Positions 7,330-15,213 of a stretch of 32,890 nucleotides of DNA are shown one piece after another. The notes below the pieces were generated by a model. That model ran no database searches. It had not been told where the DNA came from and was given only the letters and a program-made list of their open reading frames with translations. The translations under genes and the position numbers were made by a program. Origin of the DNA: Erysipelotrichaceae bacterium (GTDB taxonomy: Bacteria; Bacillota_I; Bacilli_A; Erysipelotrichales; Erysipelotrichaceae); the NCBI GenBank assembly GCA_028723085.1, contig JAQYFP010000078.1, positions 1-32,890 on the forward strand, given 5' to 3'. Position 1 is the first letter of the stretch. Each line of letters starts with the position of its first letter.

Positions 7330-9085
7330 GGATTAAATCCTCTAATTGATGAATATAATCTTTAAAGACTAGTAAAGCCTGGTCAATGGCATCTGGTTTT
7401 GACATATCAATGCCACAAATTTTTAATAAATCAATTGGACTTTGAGAACAACCACCTTTTAAGAATGTTTTATATTTTTCTACAATTCCATCTTCGTGAT
7501 TTAAAATCTTAGTACTAATCGCAATAGCGGCTGCAAAACTAGTGGCATATTGATAAACATAAAATGGTGTATAGAAATGAGGAATACGACTCCATTCATA
7601 TTGGATTTGTGAATCCACAACAATATCATTTCCATAGTATTTTTTATTTAAATCTAAGTAAATGGTATTTAAAGTTTCGGCTGTTAATACTTCATTATGA
7701 CTGACCATTTCATGCGTGATTTTCTCAAATTCCGCAAACATAGTTTGTCGATACATTGTTGATTTAAATTGATCTAAGAAATAATTTAATAAATAAATTT
7801 TCTCATCTTTATCTTTAGATTCTTTTAATAAATATTGAATCAATAAGCTTTCGTTACAAGTTGAAGCAACCTCGGCTACAAAGATACGATAATCACTATC
7901 TAAAATAGATTGATTTGAATTGGAATAATATGTATGTAACGCATGCCCCATTTCATGAGCTAAAGTGAATACATCATTTAAAGTGTTGTTGTAGTTTAGT
8001 AAAACATATGGATGGGTACCATAACATCCCCAAGAATAAGCACCAGTACGTTTTCCTTGGTTTTCATAGACATCAATCCAACGGTTATCAAATCCTTCTT
8101 GTAGTAAATCTAAGTAATCTTGTCCTAAAGGAGCTAATCCTTTTAATACAATTTCTTTAGCTTGTTCAAATGTATAGTGAGAATCACATTTTGATAGTGG
8201 TACATAGAAGTCATACATATGAAGTTGATCATAGCTTAGTATTTCTTTTCGAAGAGATACGTATTCATGCATAGAATCAAAGTGGTTATGAATCGTTGAA
8301 ATTAAATTGTCATATACGTCATAAGGAATTTCATTTGAAAATAATTCACTTTGAAGAGTATTTTCAAATTTATGTTCTTTACTAAAGAAATTACTAGCTT
8401 TACAATTGGCATAGTACATAGCACTTAATGAATTATTAAATTGTCCATATACTTTATATAAATTGTCAAAGGCACTTTTTCTAAGTGTACGATCTTTACT
8501 TTCCATATAGGAAATATAAGTTCCTTGTGTTAAAGGATATGTATTTCCTTTTTCATCTACACAATCTTCAAAGCGAATATCGGCGTTGTTAAACATGGAA
8601 AAAATGTCATCGGGACTGCTTGCTAAATCACTTGCCTTGGCAAGTAATTCTTCGGTCTTGGCATCTAAGACATGGTCTTTTTGACGAATAATGCTTTGAA
8701 GAAAACGAGTATATGGTTTTAATTCAGGAGCATCTAAATTATTGAGTGTTAATACTTCGGGTTCAAACCAAGATGTACTTTGACTTAATTCTACAGCTAA
8801 TAATTGAGCTTTAGCACTCATTGCCTGGTATTTACTGTTGCTAGCGTCTTGATGGTTTCTTTGATTGGCATAGACATAAACTCTTCCAAAGTAATAATTA
8901 ATTTTTTCATAACATTGAATGGCACTAACTAAACAAGAAACATCACTTAGTTTACCTTCATAGCTTTTAAATTCTTGACAATAACTTTGAACTAAAGTGT
9001 ATTCTTGTTCAAAAAGGGTTTCGTTTTCGTAAATATCTTCTAATTTCCAAGTATTTTCTATTTTTTGTTGGTCACGAGTTATCAT
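7319..9085 (-). CDS. pepF: Oligoendopeptidase F (M3 family zinc peptidase)
   Basis: This 588-aa protein matches the PepF family in length and sequence. The zinc site HEMGH is at residues 377-381, with the downstream Glu in the AEVASTCNE segment. PepF enzymes hydrolyse peptides of roughly 7-17 residues in the cytoplasm. ATG 9085 has a good Shine-Dalgarno (AAGGAG, 6 nt away). It heads a two-gene operon with the rhomboid protease, so both products act in peptide or protein turnover. It is divergent from the HAD gene at 9115, with only 29 bp between them. Confidence 0.95.
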   Translation of the reverse strand: MITRDQQKIENTWKLEDIYENETLFEQEYTLVQSYCQEFKSYEGKLSDVSCLVSAIQCYEKINYYFGRVYVYANQRNHQDASNSKYQAMSAKAQLLAVELSQSTSWFEPEVLTLNNLDAPELKPYTRFLQSIIRQKDHVLDAKTEELLAKASDLASSPDDIFSMFNNADIRFEDCVDEKGNTYPLTQGTYISYMESKDRTLRKSAFDNLYKVYGQFNNSLSAMYYANCKASNFFSKEHKFENTLQSELFSNEIPYDVYDNLISTIHNHFDSMHEYVSLRKEILSYDQLHMYDFYVPLSKCDSHYTFEQAKEIVLKGLAPLGQDYLDLLQEGFDNRWIDVYENQGKRTGAYSWGCYGTHPYVLLNYNNTLNDVFTLAHEMGHALHTYYSNSNQSILDSDYRIFVAEVASTCNESLLIQYLLKESKDKDEKIYLLNYFLDQFKSTMYRQTMFAEFEKITHEMVSHNEVLTAETLNTIYLDLNKKYYGNDIVVDSQIQYEWSRIPHFYTPFYVYQYATSFAAAIAISTKILNHEDGIVEKYKTFLKGGCSQSPIDLLKICGIDMSKPDAIDQALLVFKDYIHQLEDLIHEN

Positions 9086-9102
9086 GGGTTTCTCCTTTGT
9101 GT

Positions 9103-9109
9103 TAATATA
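9103..9109. promoter_or_regulatory. Shared divergent -10 for HAD gene (+) and pepF (-)
   Basis: On the plus strand TGT-TAATAT (hexamer 9103-9108) is an extended -10 lying exactly 6 nt before ATG 9115, so the mRNA would be leaderless. On the minus strand the overlapping TATATT (9109 to 9104) would start transcription just before the pepF Shine-Dalgarno. The -35 elements are weak on both sides. Confidence 0.45.
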
Positions 9110-9114
9110 GTTTC

Positions 9115-9918
9115 ATGAAAATATTGGCACTGGATTTAGATGGAACAACTTTAAATGATCAAAATAAAATCTCTAAAGAAAATATACAAGCCATTGAATT
9201 AGCTAAGACACAAGGTGTTTTAGTTGTGGTAAGTACAGGAAGAAGTCTAGATATGATTCCTGCTTGTTTAAAGGGACTTGTTTCTTATGTGATTTCAAGT
9301 AATGGAGCCGTCATTTATGATTTTTCCACGAATGAAAAAATATATGAAAAGACAATTTCTAATGAATTGGCTCTATCTTTTATTCATTCTCTTCCTAAGT
9401 TTTATTTTAGTGCCAACATTGATGGAAAAATGGTTCTTCAAAAAGGTTTGATAGGAACAATTTATCAATCTCTTAGACAAAATAATAAGACAAAGTTTTT
9501 AAAAGTCAACTCTATCGAATTGTATTTGAAACAAACAAATAAGAATGTTGAGTGTTTTCAAATGTATACATTATTTAAAAGAATACATAAACAATTATTA
9601 AATGTACTTTCTCATTTTCCAAGCTTATGTGAGGCAAATACCAATGCTCCAGAAAATCGTTATACTGAAATATTCGCATCGGGTACAAATAAAGGAAAGG
9701 CGTTATTGGCTTTAGTTGAGTATTTAAAATTAGAGGATGTGAAGATTTATTGTATTGGGGATGGACAAAATGATTTAGAGCTATTTGAAGTTGCGGATAT
9801 TTCCATGGCAGTAGCCAATGCGCATCGTCAATGTAAAGAAAAAGCCGATGTGATTGTACCAACGAATAATGACAATGGTGTGTGTTTTGGGATTGAACAC
9901 TATGTATTAGAGCATTAA
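9115..9918 (+). CDS. Cof-type HAD hydrolase (sugar or cofactor phosphatase)
   Basis: This 267-aa member of the HAD superfamily, Cof (type IIB cap) subfamily, has the nucleophile motif DLDGTT at residues 7-12. The second motif is STGR and the acidic motif IV is GDGQNDLE near the C-terminus. Such enzymes dephosphorylate sugar phosphates, flavin or other small metabolites; the substrate cannot be inferred. No Shine-Dalgarno precedes the ATG, and a -10 hexamer ends 7 nt before it. No terminator follows; the next feature is the palindrome upstream of the ZIP gene. Confidence 0.9.
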   Translation: MKILALDLDGTTLNDQNKISKENIQAIELAKTQGVLVVVSTGRSLDMIPACLKGLVSYVISSNGAVIYDFSTNEKIYEKTISNELALSFIHSLPKFYFSANIDGKMVLQKGLIGTIYQSLRQNNKTKFLKVNSIELYLKQTNKNVECFQMYTLFKRIHKQLLNVLSHFPSLCEANTNAPENRYTEIFASGTNKGKALLALVEYLKLEDVKIYCIGDGQNDLELFEVADISMAVANAHRQCKEKADVIVPTNNDNGVCFGIEHYVLEH

Positions 9919-9930
9919 ACTTTCTTTTTT

Positions 9931-9958
9931 CTCATAGTTAGTTTAAACTAACTATGAG
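9931..9958. promoter_or_regulatory. 28-bp perfect palindrome, putative metalloregulator operator
   Basis: Two 14-bp arms (9931-9944 and 9945-9958) are exactly complementary with no spacer; the core reads TTAGTTTAAACTAA. No T run follows on either strand, so it is not a normal terminator. It ends 8 bp before the ZIP start codon and overlaps the likely promoter and Shine-Dalgarno. A 12/14 match to the core occurs before the COG0523 gene at 13121-13134. Confidence 0.6.
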
Positions 9959-9966
9959 GTGATACT

Positions 9967-10683
9967 ATGATGAGTATATGGATTCCTTTTATCGGAACGG
10001 TATTAGGAGCAAGTTGTGTATATATATTTAAAGAAAAAGAAAATGAAATGTTGTCACGAAGTTTTAGTGGAATTGCGGCAGGAGTAATGGTGAGTGCGAG
10101 TATTTTTAGTTTATTACTTCCGGCATTGGAACAAAGTCATTTTCTAATGGTTGTATTGGGAATATGGGTAGGTGCTATATTGATGTGGTCGTTGGATCAT
10201 TTTATTCCTCATGTTCATTTTGAACAAGAAGAAGGAAAACCCAATCATTTATCAAGAGTAACGAAATTAGTATTGGCAATGGTTCTTCATAATATTCCGG
10301 AAGGAATGGCAGTGGGAATTGTCTATGCTTCTGGGTATAAACCAGCTAGTATTGCCTTGGCTATTGGAATTGCGCTTCAAAACTTTCCTGAAGGAGCTAT
10401 TTTATCGCTTCCGTTTCAGAAGTATGTATCTAAGCATAAGGCTTTTTTAATAGGGAGTTTAAGTGGAATTGTAGAACCACTTGCCTCTTTAGTTACGATT
10501 TATTTTTCAAAGTATTTAGGTAACTATATTCCCTTTTTATTGAGTATGGCAAGTGGGGCTATGTTGTATGTAGTCATTGAGAAATTGATTCCTGAAATGG
10601 CCCAAGGAAAACATTCCAATATCCCAACGATTATGTTTATGATGGGATTTAGTTTAATGCTTGTATTAGATCAATTATTTTGA
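9967..10683 (+). CDS. ZIP-family divalent metal transporter
   Basis: A 238-aa ZIP (ZupT/GufA-like) integral membrane protein with about eight helices. The metal-site motif HNIPEGMAVG lies in the TM4 region and NFPEGAILS in the TM5 region. A short loop before TM4 is His-rich (HFIPHVHFE). ZIP proteins move Zn2+, Mn2+ or Fe2+ into the cytoplasm. GAGGTGAT precedes the first of two consecutive ATGs. The palindrome just upstream suggests metal-dependent repression. Its stop overlaps the stop of the convergent HAD gene by 9 bp, with no terminator visible. Confidence 0.9.
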   Translation: MMSIWIPFIGTVLGASCVYIFKEKENEMLSRSFSGIAAGVMVSASIFSLLLPALEQSHFLMVVLGIWVGAILMWSLDHFIPHVHFEQEEGKPNHLSRVTKLVLAMVLHNIPEGMAVGIVYASGYKPASIALAIGIALQNFPEGAILSLPFQKYVSKHKAFLIGSLSGIVEPLASLVTIYFSKYLGNYIPFLLSMASGAMLYVVIEKLIPEMAQGKHSNIPTIMFMMGFSLMLVLDQLF

Positions 10684-11481
10684 TTGTAACATGTGATGAA
10701 TAACACTATAGTCAACATTGCTTCCTATTTGATAATGGGAAGCTTTTTTGGCGTTTTCATTGCCATTTGCAGGACAATACGAATGTTCAAATCTTGACAA
10801 CATTTCAATGTCATTATCAGAGTCTCCGTATACATAGACTTGACTAGAATCAATATTTAGATATTGTGCTAATTCTTGTACGGCAATTCCTTTATTGGCA
10901 TTGATAGCCGTAATTTCATAGAATTCATCTTTACTAGGAGCATTGACTAATTTGTCTTTGTGTTTTTTTAATATGTCTTCGATTTCAGGAATATCAAATC
11001 GTTTATGGATATTAATTTTTAAAATATCGTTTTGTAGAATGAACTCTTTAGGAGTATTAAAAGTAATATTGGCATCTAAGAATTTATCTAAATCACGGTT
11101 TCCGTTTTTAAAGGCAGTAAAACGCAAGGCATCGTAGTTAATGAAGTCTTCTTTTGATAGTGTGGAATAACTTGTATCGTATCCCCAAAATTCAAAAGGA
11201 ATATAGTCCATCGTTAATAGTTCTTCAATTAATGGTTTAGGAATGGGGTGTTTGGCAATTTCATTTTGATTGTCATCAAGAATTAAAGCTCCATTAAAGC
11301 ATATGTAAAAGGTTCCTTTAGGAAAGTTAAAATGTCGTACTCTTGATAGGCCTCTTCCTGTTGAAATGGAAAAATAATGAGATTCCATAAGTTCTTTTAA
11401 TCCATTTAAAATAATGTCATCAGTTTCGTGTTTTGAATTTAATAGAGTTCCATCTAAATCGGTTGCGAATAATTTTTTCAT
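10675..11481 (-). CDS. Cof-type HAD hydrolase, second copy
   Basis: A 268-aa Cof-subfamily HAD phosphatase with DLDGTLL at residues 7-13, an STGRG motif and GDSDNDIEML near the C-terminus. It is only moderately similar to the protein at 9115, so they probably have different substrates. The start has no Shine-Dalgarno; TAAAAT lies 6 nt upstream of the ATG (see the promoter entry). It converges on and overlaps the ZIP gene. Confidence 0.9.
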   Translation of the reverse strand: MKKLFATDLDGTLLNSKHETDDIILNGLKELMESHYFSISTGRGLSRVRHFNFPKGTFYICFNGALILDDNQNEIAKHPIPKPLIEELLTMDYIPFEFWGYDTSYSTLSKEDFINYDALRFTAFKNGNRDLDKFLDANITFNTPKEFILQNDILKINIHKRFDIPEIEDILKKHKDKLVNAPSKDEFYEITAINANKGIAVQELAQYLNIDSSQVYVYGDSDNDIEMLSRFEHSYCPANGNENAKKASHYQIGSNVDYSVIHHMLQSK

Positions 11482-11487
11482 ATGTTT

Positions 11488-11493
11488 ATTTTA
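11488..11493 (-). promoter_or_regulatory. -10 of leaderless HAD gene
   Basis: On the minus strand TAAAAT is followed by exactly 6 nt and then ATG 11481, with no Shine-Dalgarno. The -35 is poor (TTACTT at 17 bp). Confidence 0.4.
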
Positions 11494-11527
11494 TGGGAAA
11501 AACTTAGTAAAAGTAAAGTAAAATTGG

Positions 11528-11555
11528 TTGACTTTAACGGTTTGGAATTTATAAT
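11528..11555 (+). promoter_or_regulatory. Sigma-A type promoter of the mgtE transcript
   Basis: TTGACT (11528-11533), 16 bp, TATAAT (11550-11555). Transcription should start near 11562, giving a leader of about 135 nt before mgtE. Confidence 0.75.
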
Positions 11556-11583
11556 AATTTTGTCTTAAATGGAGGTGGAAAGA

Positions 11584-11646
11584 ATGGACAATTGTGATGG
11601 TTGTGGGCCGAGTTTATATGAAATAGCGTTGTCTGTTCTTTTCTGA
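11584..11646 (+). CDS. 20-codon upstream ORF in the mgtE leader
   Basis: The short frame starts at ATG 11584, has a strong Shine-Dalgarno (GGAGGTGG, 7-nt spacing) and ends at TGA 11644. The peptide contains an N-terminal NCDGCGP (CxxC) and a hydrophobic C-terminus. Codons 8 to 20 form the left half and apex of a long hairpin, so translation would unfold that structure. It may be a leader peptide controlling mgtE, or a real micropeptide. No homologue is recognised. Confidence 0.5.
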   Translation: MDNCDGCGPSLYEIALSVLF

Positions 11647-11667
11647 CAACAATTTCTATAAATGCCC
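11605..11667 (+). ncRNA. Structured 5' leader of mgtE, possible cis-regulatory RNA
   Basis: Four nested helices form one long arm: GGGC 11605-11608 with GCCC 11664-11667; TTTATA 11613-11618 with TATAAA 11657-11662; GAAAT 11620-11624 with ATTTC 11652-11656; GTTGTC 11628-11633 with GACAAC 11645-11650. The apical loop has 11 nt. T11619 is bulged and there are small internal loops. It does not match the M-box or the Mn2+ (yybP-ykoY) riboswitch as I know them. Confidence 0.5.
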
Positions 11668-11696
11668 CAAAAATTAAATAATAAAAGGAGGCAAAT

Positions 11697-13094
11697 ATGG
11701 AAGAAAAAGAATTATTTGAAGAACATGATTATGTTCAAGAAATTATCGAGTTATTAAAAAGTAATGCCAGTGATATTGAAATCAAAGAACAATTAGAAGA
11801 TTATCATGAAAATGATATTGCTCAGGCATTTGAAGATGTAACACCAGAGCTTCGTAAAAAATTACTTTCTTTATTAAATGAGGAACAAGTATCGGATGTA
11901 TTTTCATATATTGAAGACTTAGATTTATATTTAGGTGAATTAGAGATTAATAATGTTGCCAAGATTATTGAAAATATGGATGCCGATGATGCGGTTGATT
12001 TACTTGAAGAAATGGATCCAGAGGTTCAGGAACAATTAATCAAGTTAATCGATGAAGATTCGAAAGAAGATATTCGTTTGATTCAATCGTATGAAGACGA
12101 TGAAATTGGTAGTTACATGACAACGAACTTTGTGGTTATTCAAGAAAATGCCACAATTCGTCAGGCTATGAAATCGGTGGTGGAACAAGCAGGTGAAAAT
12201 GATAATATTATGACCATTTATGTCATTGATGACAAAGAAGTATTTTGTGGTGCCATTGATTTAAAGGATTTAATTTGTGCTCGAAAAGATGACTTGTTGT
12301 CAGATTTAATTGTCACTTCGTATCCATATGTATTGGATCATGAAAAAATTGCGGATTGTATTGAACGAATTAAAGATTATGCCGAAGATTCGTATCCTGT
12401 ACTAAATAATGAAATGAAAATTATTGGTATCATCACTTCTCAAGATGTTGTTGAAGTCGTTGATGATGAAATGGGAGAAGACTATGCGAAATTAGCTGGT
12501 TTGACAAGTGAAGAAGATTTAAATGAAACAACGAAAGAAAGTATGAAAAAGCGTATGCCTTGGTTAGTGGCATTATTGTTTTTAGGAATGTTAGTAAGTA
12601 GTGTAGTTGGTTTATTTGAATCGGTTGTATCGAAGATTTCTGTTATCATTTGTTTTCAGTCTTTGATTTTAGGAATGGCTGGAAATGTAGGTACGCAATC
12701 TTTAGCGGTAACAATTCGTGTTTTGATGGATGAAAATTTAACACGTAAACAAAAAATCGGACTTGTGTTTAAAGAAGCTAGAGTTGGATTAGGAAATGGT
12801 TGTTTACTTGGATTATTGGCTTTTATCATTATTGGCTTGTATTTAATTGTATTTAGAGGCTATAACTTTACTTATGGCTTTGGCATTAGTGGATGTGCAG
12901 GAATTGCCCTTGTTGTGGCTATGCTTATTTCGAGTGTAGTGGGAACATTGGTGCCTATGTTTTTCCATAAAATCCATGTTGATCCAGCTGTAGCTTCTGG
13001 ACCATTAATTTCAACGATGAATGATTTAGTGGCCGTTATTACATATTATGGAATGGCTTGGTTATTGTTGATTAAAGTGTTTGGTTTGTATTAA
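11697..13094 (+). CDS. mgtE: MgtE-type magnesium transporter
   Basis: A 465-aa Mg2+ channel/transporter of the plasma membrane. The acidic superhelical MgtE N domain covers about residues 15-130. A pair of CBS domains (about 132-255) senses cytosolic Mg2+. A five-helix membrane domain runs from about 285 to the end. The pore-region GNVGTQSLAVTIR motif is present. Asp443 in the last helix matches the position of the family's Mg2+-binding Asp. AAAGGAGG precedes the ATG. Length is normal. It is expressed from its own promoter through a structured leader with a small ORF, so Mg2+ may act at RNA level as well as through the CBS domains. Confidence 0.95.
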   Translation: MEEKELFEEHDYVQEIIELLKSNASDIEIKEQLEDYHENDIAQAFEDVTPELRKKLLSLLNEEQVSDVFSYIEDLDLYLGELEINNVAKIIENMDADDAVDLLEEMDPEVQEQLIKLIDEDSKEDIRLIQSYEDDEIGSYMTTNFVVIQENATIRQAMKSVVEQAGENDNIMTIYVIDDKEVFCGAIDLKDLICARKDDLLSDLIVTSYPYVLDHEKIADCIERIKDYAEDSYPVLNNEMKIIGIITSQDVVEVVDDEMGEDYAKLAGLTSEEDLNETTKESMKKRMPWLVALLFLGMLVSSVVGLFESVVSKISVIICFQSLILGMAGNVGTQSLAVTIRVLMDENLTRKQKIGLVFKEARVGLGNGCLLGLLAFIIIGLYLIVFRGYNFTYGFGISGCAGIALVVAMLISSVVGTLVPMFFHKIHVDPAVASGPLISTMNDLVAVITYYGMAWLLLIKVFGLY

Positions 13095-13119
13095 GTCAAT
13101 TACGTGCATTTATGAATAA

Positions 13120-13135
13120 ATTAGTCTATACTAAT
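13120..13135. promoter_or_regulatory. Palindromic operator overlapping the -10 of the COG0523 pair
   Basis: ATTAGTCTATACTAAT is palindromic except for one base pair. Its core TTAGTCTATACTAA matches the ZIP-upstream palindrome core at 12 of 14 positions. It contains TATACT (13127-13132), a plausible -10 for the gene at 13156, so a bound regulator would block transcription. The -35 is weak. Confidence 0.5.
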
Positions 13136-13155
13136 AGAACGAAAGAAGGGTTATC

Positions 13156-14238
13156 ATGACAAAAGTAGATATTTTTTCTGGGTTTTTAGGGGCTGGAAAA
13201 ACAACTTTAATTAGAAAATGTATTAAAGAAGCATTTCAAGATGAACAAATTGTTTTGATTGAAAATGAATTCGGAGAAATAGGAATTGATGGAGGTTTCT
13301 TAGAAGAAGCTGGAATTCAAATTCGTGAAATGAATTCAGGATGTATTTGTTGTTCATTAGTAGGAGACTTCTCACAAGCTCTTACTAAAGTCGTAGAAGA
13401 CTATCATCCGGATCGTATTTTAATTGAACCATCTGGAGTTGGAAAATTATCTGATGTGATTGGGGCAATTGAAAAAGTAAAAGCGCATGTGGACTTACAA
13501 ATGAATAGTTTTGTTTGTGTTGTAGATGCCAAAAAAGTAAAAATGTACACTAAGAACTTTGGCGAATTCTATAACAATCAAATTGAATCCGCAAATGTGA
13601 TTGTGTTAAGTCGTAGCCAAGATATGAGTGAAGATAAATTAAAAGAAGTCATTCATATTTTGAAAGAACACAATGATCATGCGTCTATTATTACAACAAG
13701 CTGGGATAAAATTACGGGAAAAGAAATTTTGGATGTAATGGAATCAAGAGAAAGCTTACAACAATTATTAGAAGAAGAACAACATTTAGCTCATCATCAT
13801 GATGAAGAATGTGAACATCATCACCATCACCATGACCATGAAGAAGAATGTGAATGTGGACATCACCATCACCATGATGATGAAGAATGCGAATGTGGAC
13901 ATCATCATCACGATCACGATGAAGAATGTGGATGTGGACATCATCATCACCATCACGATGCTGATGAAGTATTCACTAGCTGGGGATGTGAAACAATTCA
14001 TAAGTATTCAAAAGAACAATTAAACAATATTTTAAATGTGTTATCACAAACAGATGAATATGGAACGATTTTACGTTGTAAAGGAATCGTTAGTAGTGAT
14101 GCCGATGACTGGTTCTATTTTGATATGGTTCCTCAAGAATGTGAAATTCGTACAGGTAAACCACAATATACAGGTCGTTTATGTGTGATTGGATCAAATT
14201 TAAAAGAAGATAAATTAGCTTCTTTATTTGAAATTTAG
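13156..14238 (+). CDS. COG0523/CobW-family GTPase with Cys/His-rich metal-binding insert
   Basis: This 360-aa G3E-family P-loop GTPase is a candidate metallochaperone for zinc or another transition metal. Walker A GFLGAGKT is at residues 9-16. The diagnostic metal site CICC is at 63-66, preceded by ENEFGEIGID. The usual NKxD guanine motif is replaced by SRSQD. Residues about 209-268 hold a Cys/His-rich insert with some 27 His and 7 Cys, built on a 13-residue repeat. A CobW C-terminal domain (about 275-360) follows. The operator-like palindrome upstream and the partner GTPase 8 nt downstream support a metal-homeostasis role. Which metal is not decided by sequence. Confidence 0.9.
   Translation: MTKVDIFSGFLGAGKTTLIRKCIKEAFQDEQIVLIENEFGEIGIDGGFLEEAGIQIREMNSGCICCSLVGDFSQALTKVVEDYHPDRILIEPSGVGKLSDVIGAIEKVKAHVDLQMNSFVCVVDAKKVKMYTKNFGEFYNNQIESANVIVLSRSQDMSEDKLKEVIHILKEHNDHASIITTSWDKITGKEILDVMESRESLQQLLEEEQHLAHHHDEECEHHHHHHDHEEECECGHHHHHDDEECECGHHHHDHDEECGCGHHHHHHDADEVFTSWGCETIHKYSKEQLNNILNVLSQTDEYGTILRCKGIVSSDADDWFYFDMVPQECEIRTGKPQYTGRLCVIGSNLKEDKLASLFEI
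13843..13959 (+). repeat. Three 39-bp in-frame tandem repeats coding Cys/His units
   Basis: Units 13843-13881, 13882-13920 and 13921-13959 each encode 13 residues of the form EECxCG followed by a run of His and Asp. A degenerate unit precedes them. They create the metal-binding insert of the COG0523 GTPase. The length is a multiple of three, so copy-number change would keep frame. Confidence 0.9.
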
Positions 14239-14246
14239 GTGAATCT

Positions 14247-15191
14247 ATGACAGTTCCTGTTTATTTTTTCACTGGTTTTTTGGAAAGTGGGAAAACCACT
14301 TTAATTAAAGATACATTGGCTTCTCCTGATTTTACTGAAAATGAAAAGTCATTATTAATTTGTTGTGAAGAAGGATTAGAAGAATACAATGAAAAAGAAT
14401 TAAAAAAATGGAATATCGAAATTTTCTATGTCGATAACTTTGAAGACTTAAGTTATGAATTATTTATTGAATTAAATAAAAAATATCGACCTGATCGTAT
14501 TTTAATTGAATTCAATGGAACATGGAATACTAAAGCCTTCATGGAAATGGAAATGCCAATTGGTTGGTTAACTGTTCAGATTGTGAGTTGTGTTGATGCA
14601 TCAACATTTATGATTTATGCTCAAAATATGAAACAAATGATTTTTAATCAATTAGTTTATTCCGACTTAATTATTTTTAATCGATGTGATGAAAATACGG
14701 ATAAACGCTTTATTCGTAATAACGTAAAAGCAATTAACCACAATGCCCAAATTATTTATGAATCACTAGATGGAAGTGTAACCGACCAATTATCCAGTGA
14801 TGAACTTCCATTTGATATCAATGCCGATGAAATTCATATTGAAGACGATGACTATGGTTTATTTTATATGGATGCGCTAGATAATCCAGATAAATACAAC
14901 AATAAAGTAATTGAAGTCAAAGGAATTGCGATTAGTGCCGTTCAGGGTGATAAAAATGCGATGGTTATGGGACGATATGCCATGGTATGTTGTGCCGAAG
15001 ACTTGTCTTTATGTGGAATTTTAGTTCGTAATGTGGATCGTTCTAAATTTAATCAAAACGATTGGATTACAGTGAAAGGTGTTGTTCATGTGATTTTGAA
15101 CACAGAATACAATCAATATTTCATTGTATTAGATGCCCAAGAAGTAAATGTCACAACTCCTTTAGAAGATGCATATGTTTATTTTAGCTAA
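14247..15191 (+). CDS. CobW-like GTPase fused to a DUF1980/YcgQ-like domain
   Basis: This 314-aa protein has an N-terminal G3E-type GTPase domain with Walker A GFLESGKT at residues 10-17 and a guanine motif NRCD at 145-148. The CxCC metal site of the family is missing; that region reads LLICCEEGLEEYNEKE. Residues about 205-314 resemble the C-terminal domain of YcgQ/TIGR03943 (DUF1980) proteins, including the RYAMVCCAEDLSLCGI segment and the closing DAYVYF. YcgQ-type genes often occur with zinc-responsive permeases, so this may be a membrane-free version acting with the neighbouring chaperone. AGGTGA precedes the ATG. A terminator overlaps the stop. The domain assignment is recalled, not searched. 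Confidence 0.8.
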   Translation: MTVPVYFFTGFLESGKTTLIKDTLASPDFTENEKSLLICCEEGLEEYNEKELKKWNIEIFYVDNFEDLSYELFIELNKKYRPDRILIEFNGTWNTKAFMEMEMPIGWLTVQIVSCVDASTFMIYAQNMKQMIFNQLVYSDLIIFNRCDENTDKRFIRNNVKAINHNAQIIYESLDGSVTDQLSSDELPFDINADEIHIEDDDYGLFYMDALDNPDKYNNKVIEVKGIAISAVQGDKNAMVMGRYAMVCCAEDLSLCGILVRNVDRSKFNQNDWITVKGVVHVILNTEYNQYFIVLDAQEVNVTTPLEDAYVYFS

Positions 15192-15213
15192 GATTGAATC
15201 TTAGCTTTTTTTT
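15186..15213 (+). terminator. Terminator of the COG0523 operon
   Basis: AGCTAAGAT (15186-15194) pairs with ATCTTAGCT (15198-15206) around TGA and is followed by eight T. The left arm includes the stop codon of the upstream gene. The loop overlaps the -35 of the udk promoter. Confidence 0.82.

Noticed and set aside
9931-9958. Palindrome as terminator of the HAD gene
   Set aside because: No T run follows on either strand, and the hairpin abuts the ZIP ribosome binding site; an operator is the better reading.
11562-11696. M-box or yybP-ykoY riboswitch upstream of mgtE
   Set aside because: The conserved sequences of those classes as I know them are absent and the region is too short for an M-box.
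13786-14023. Open frames antisense and out of frame in the His-rich region
   Set aside because: They are low-complexity shadows caused by the CAY-rich repeat of the GTPase gene.
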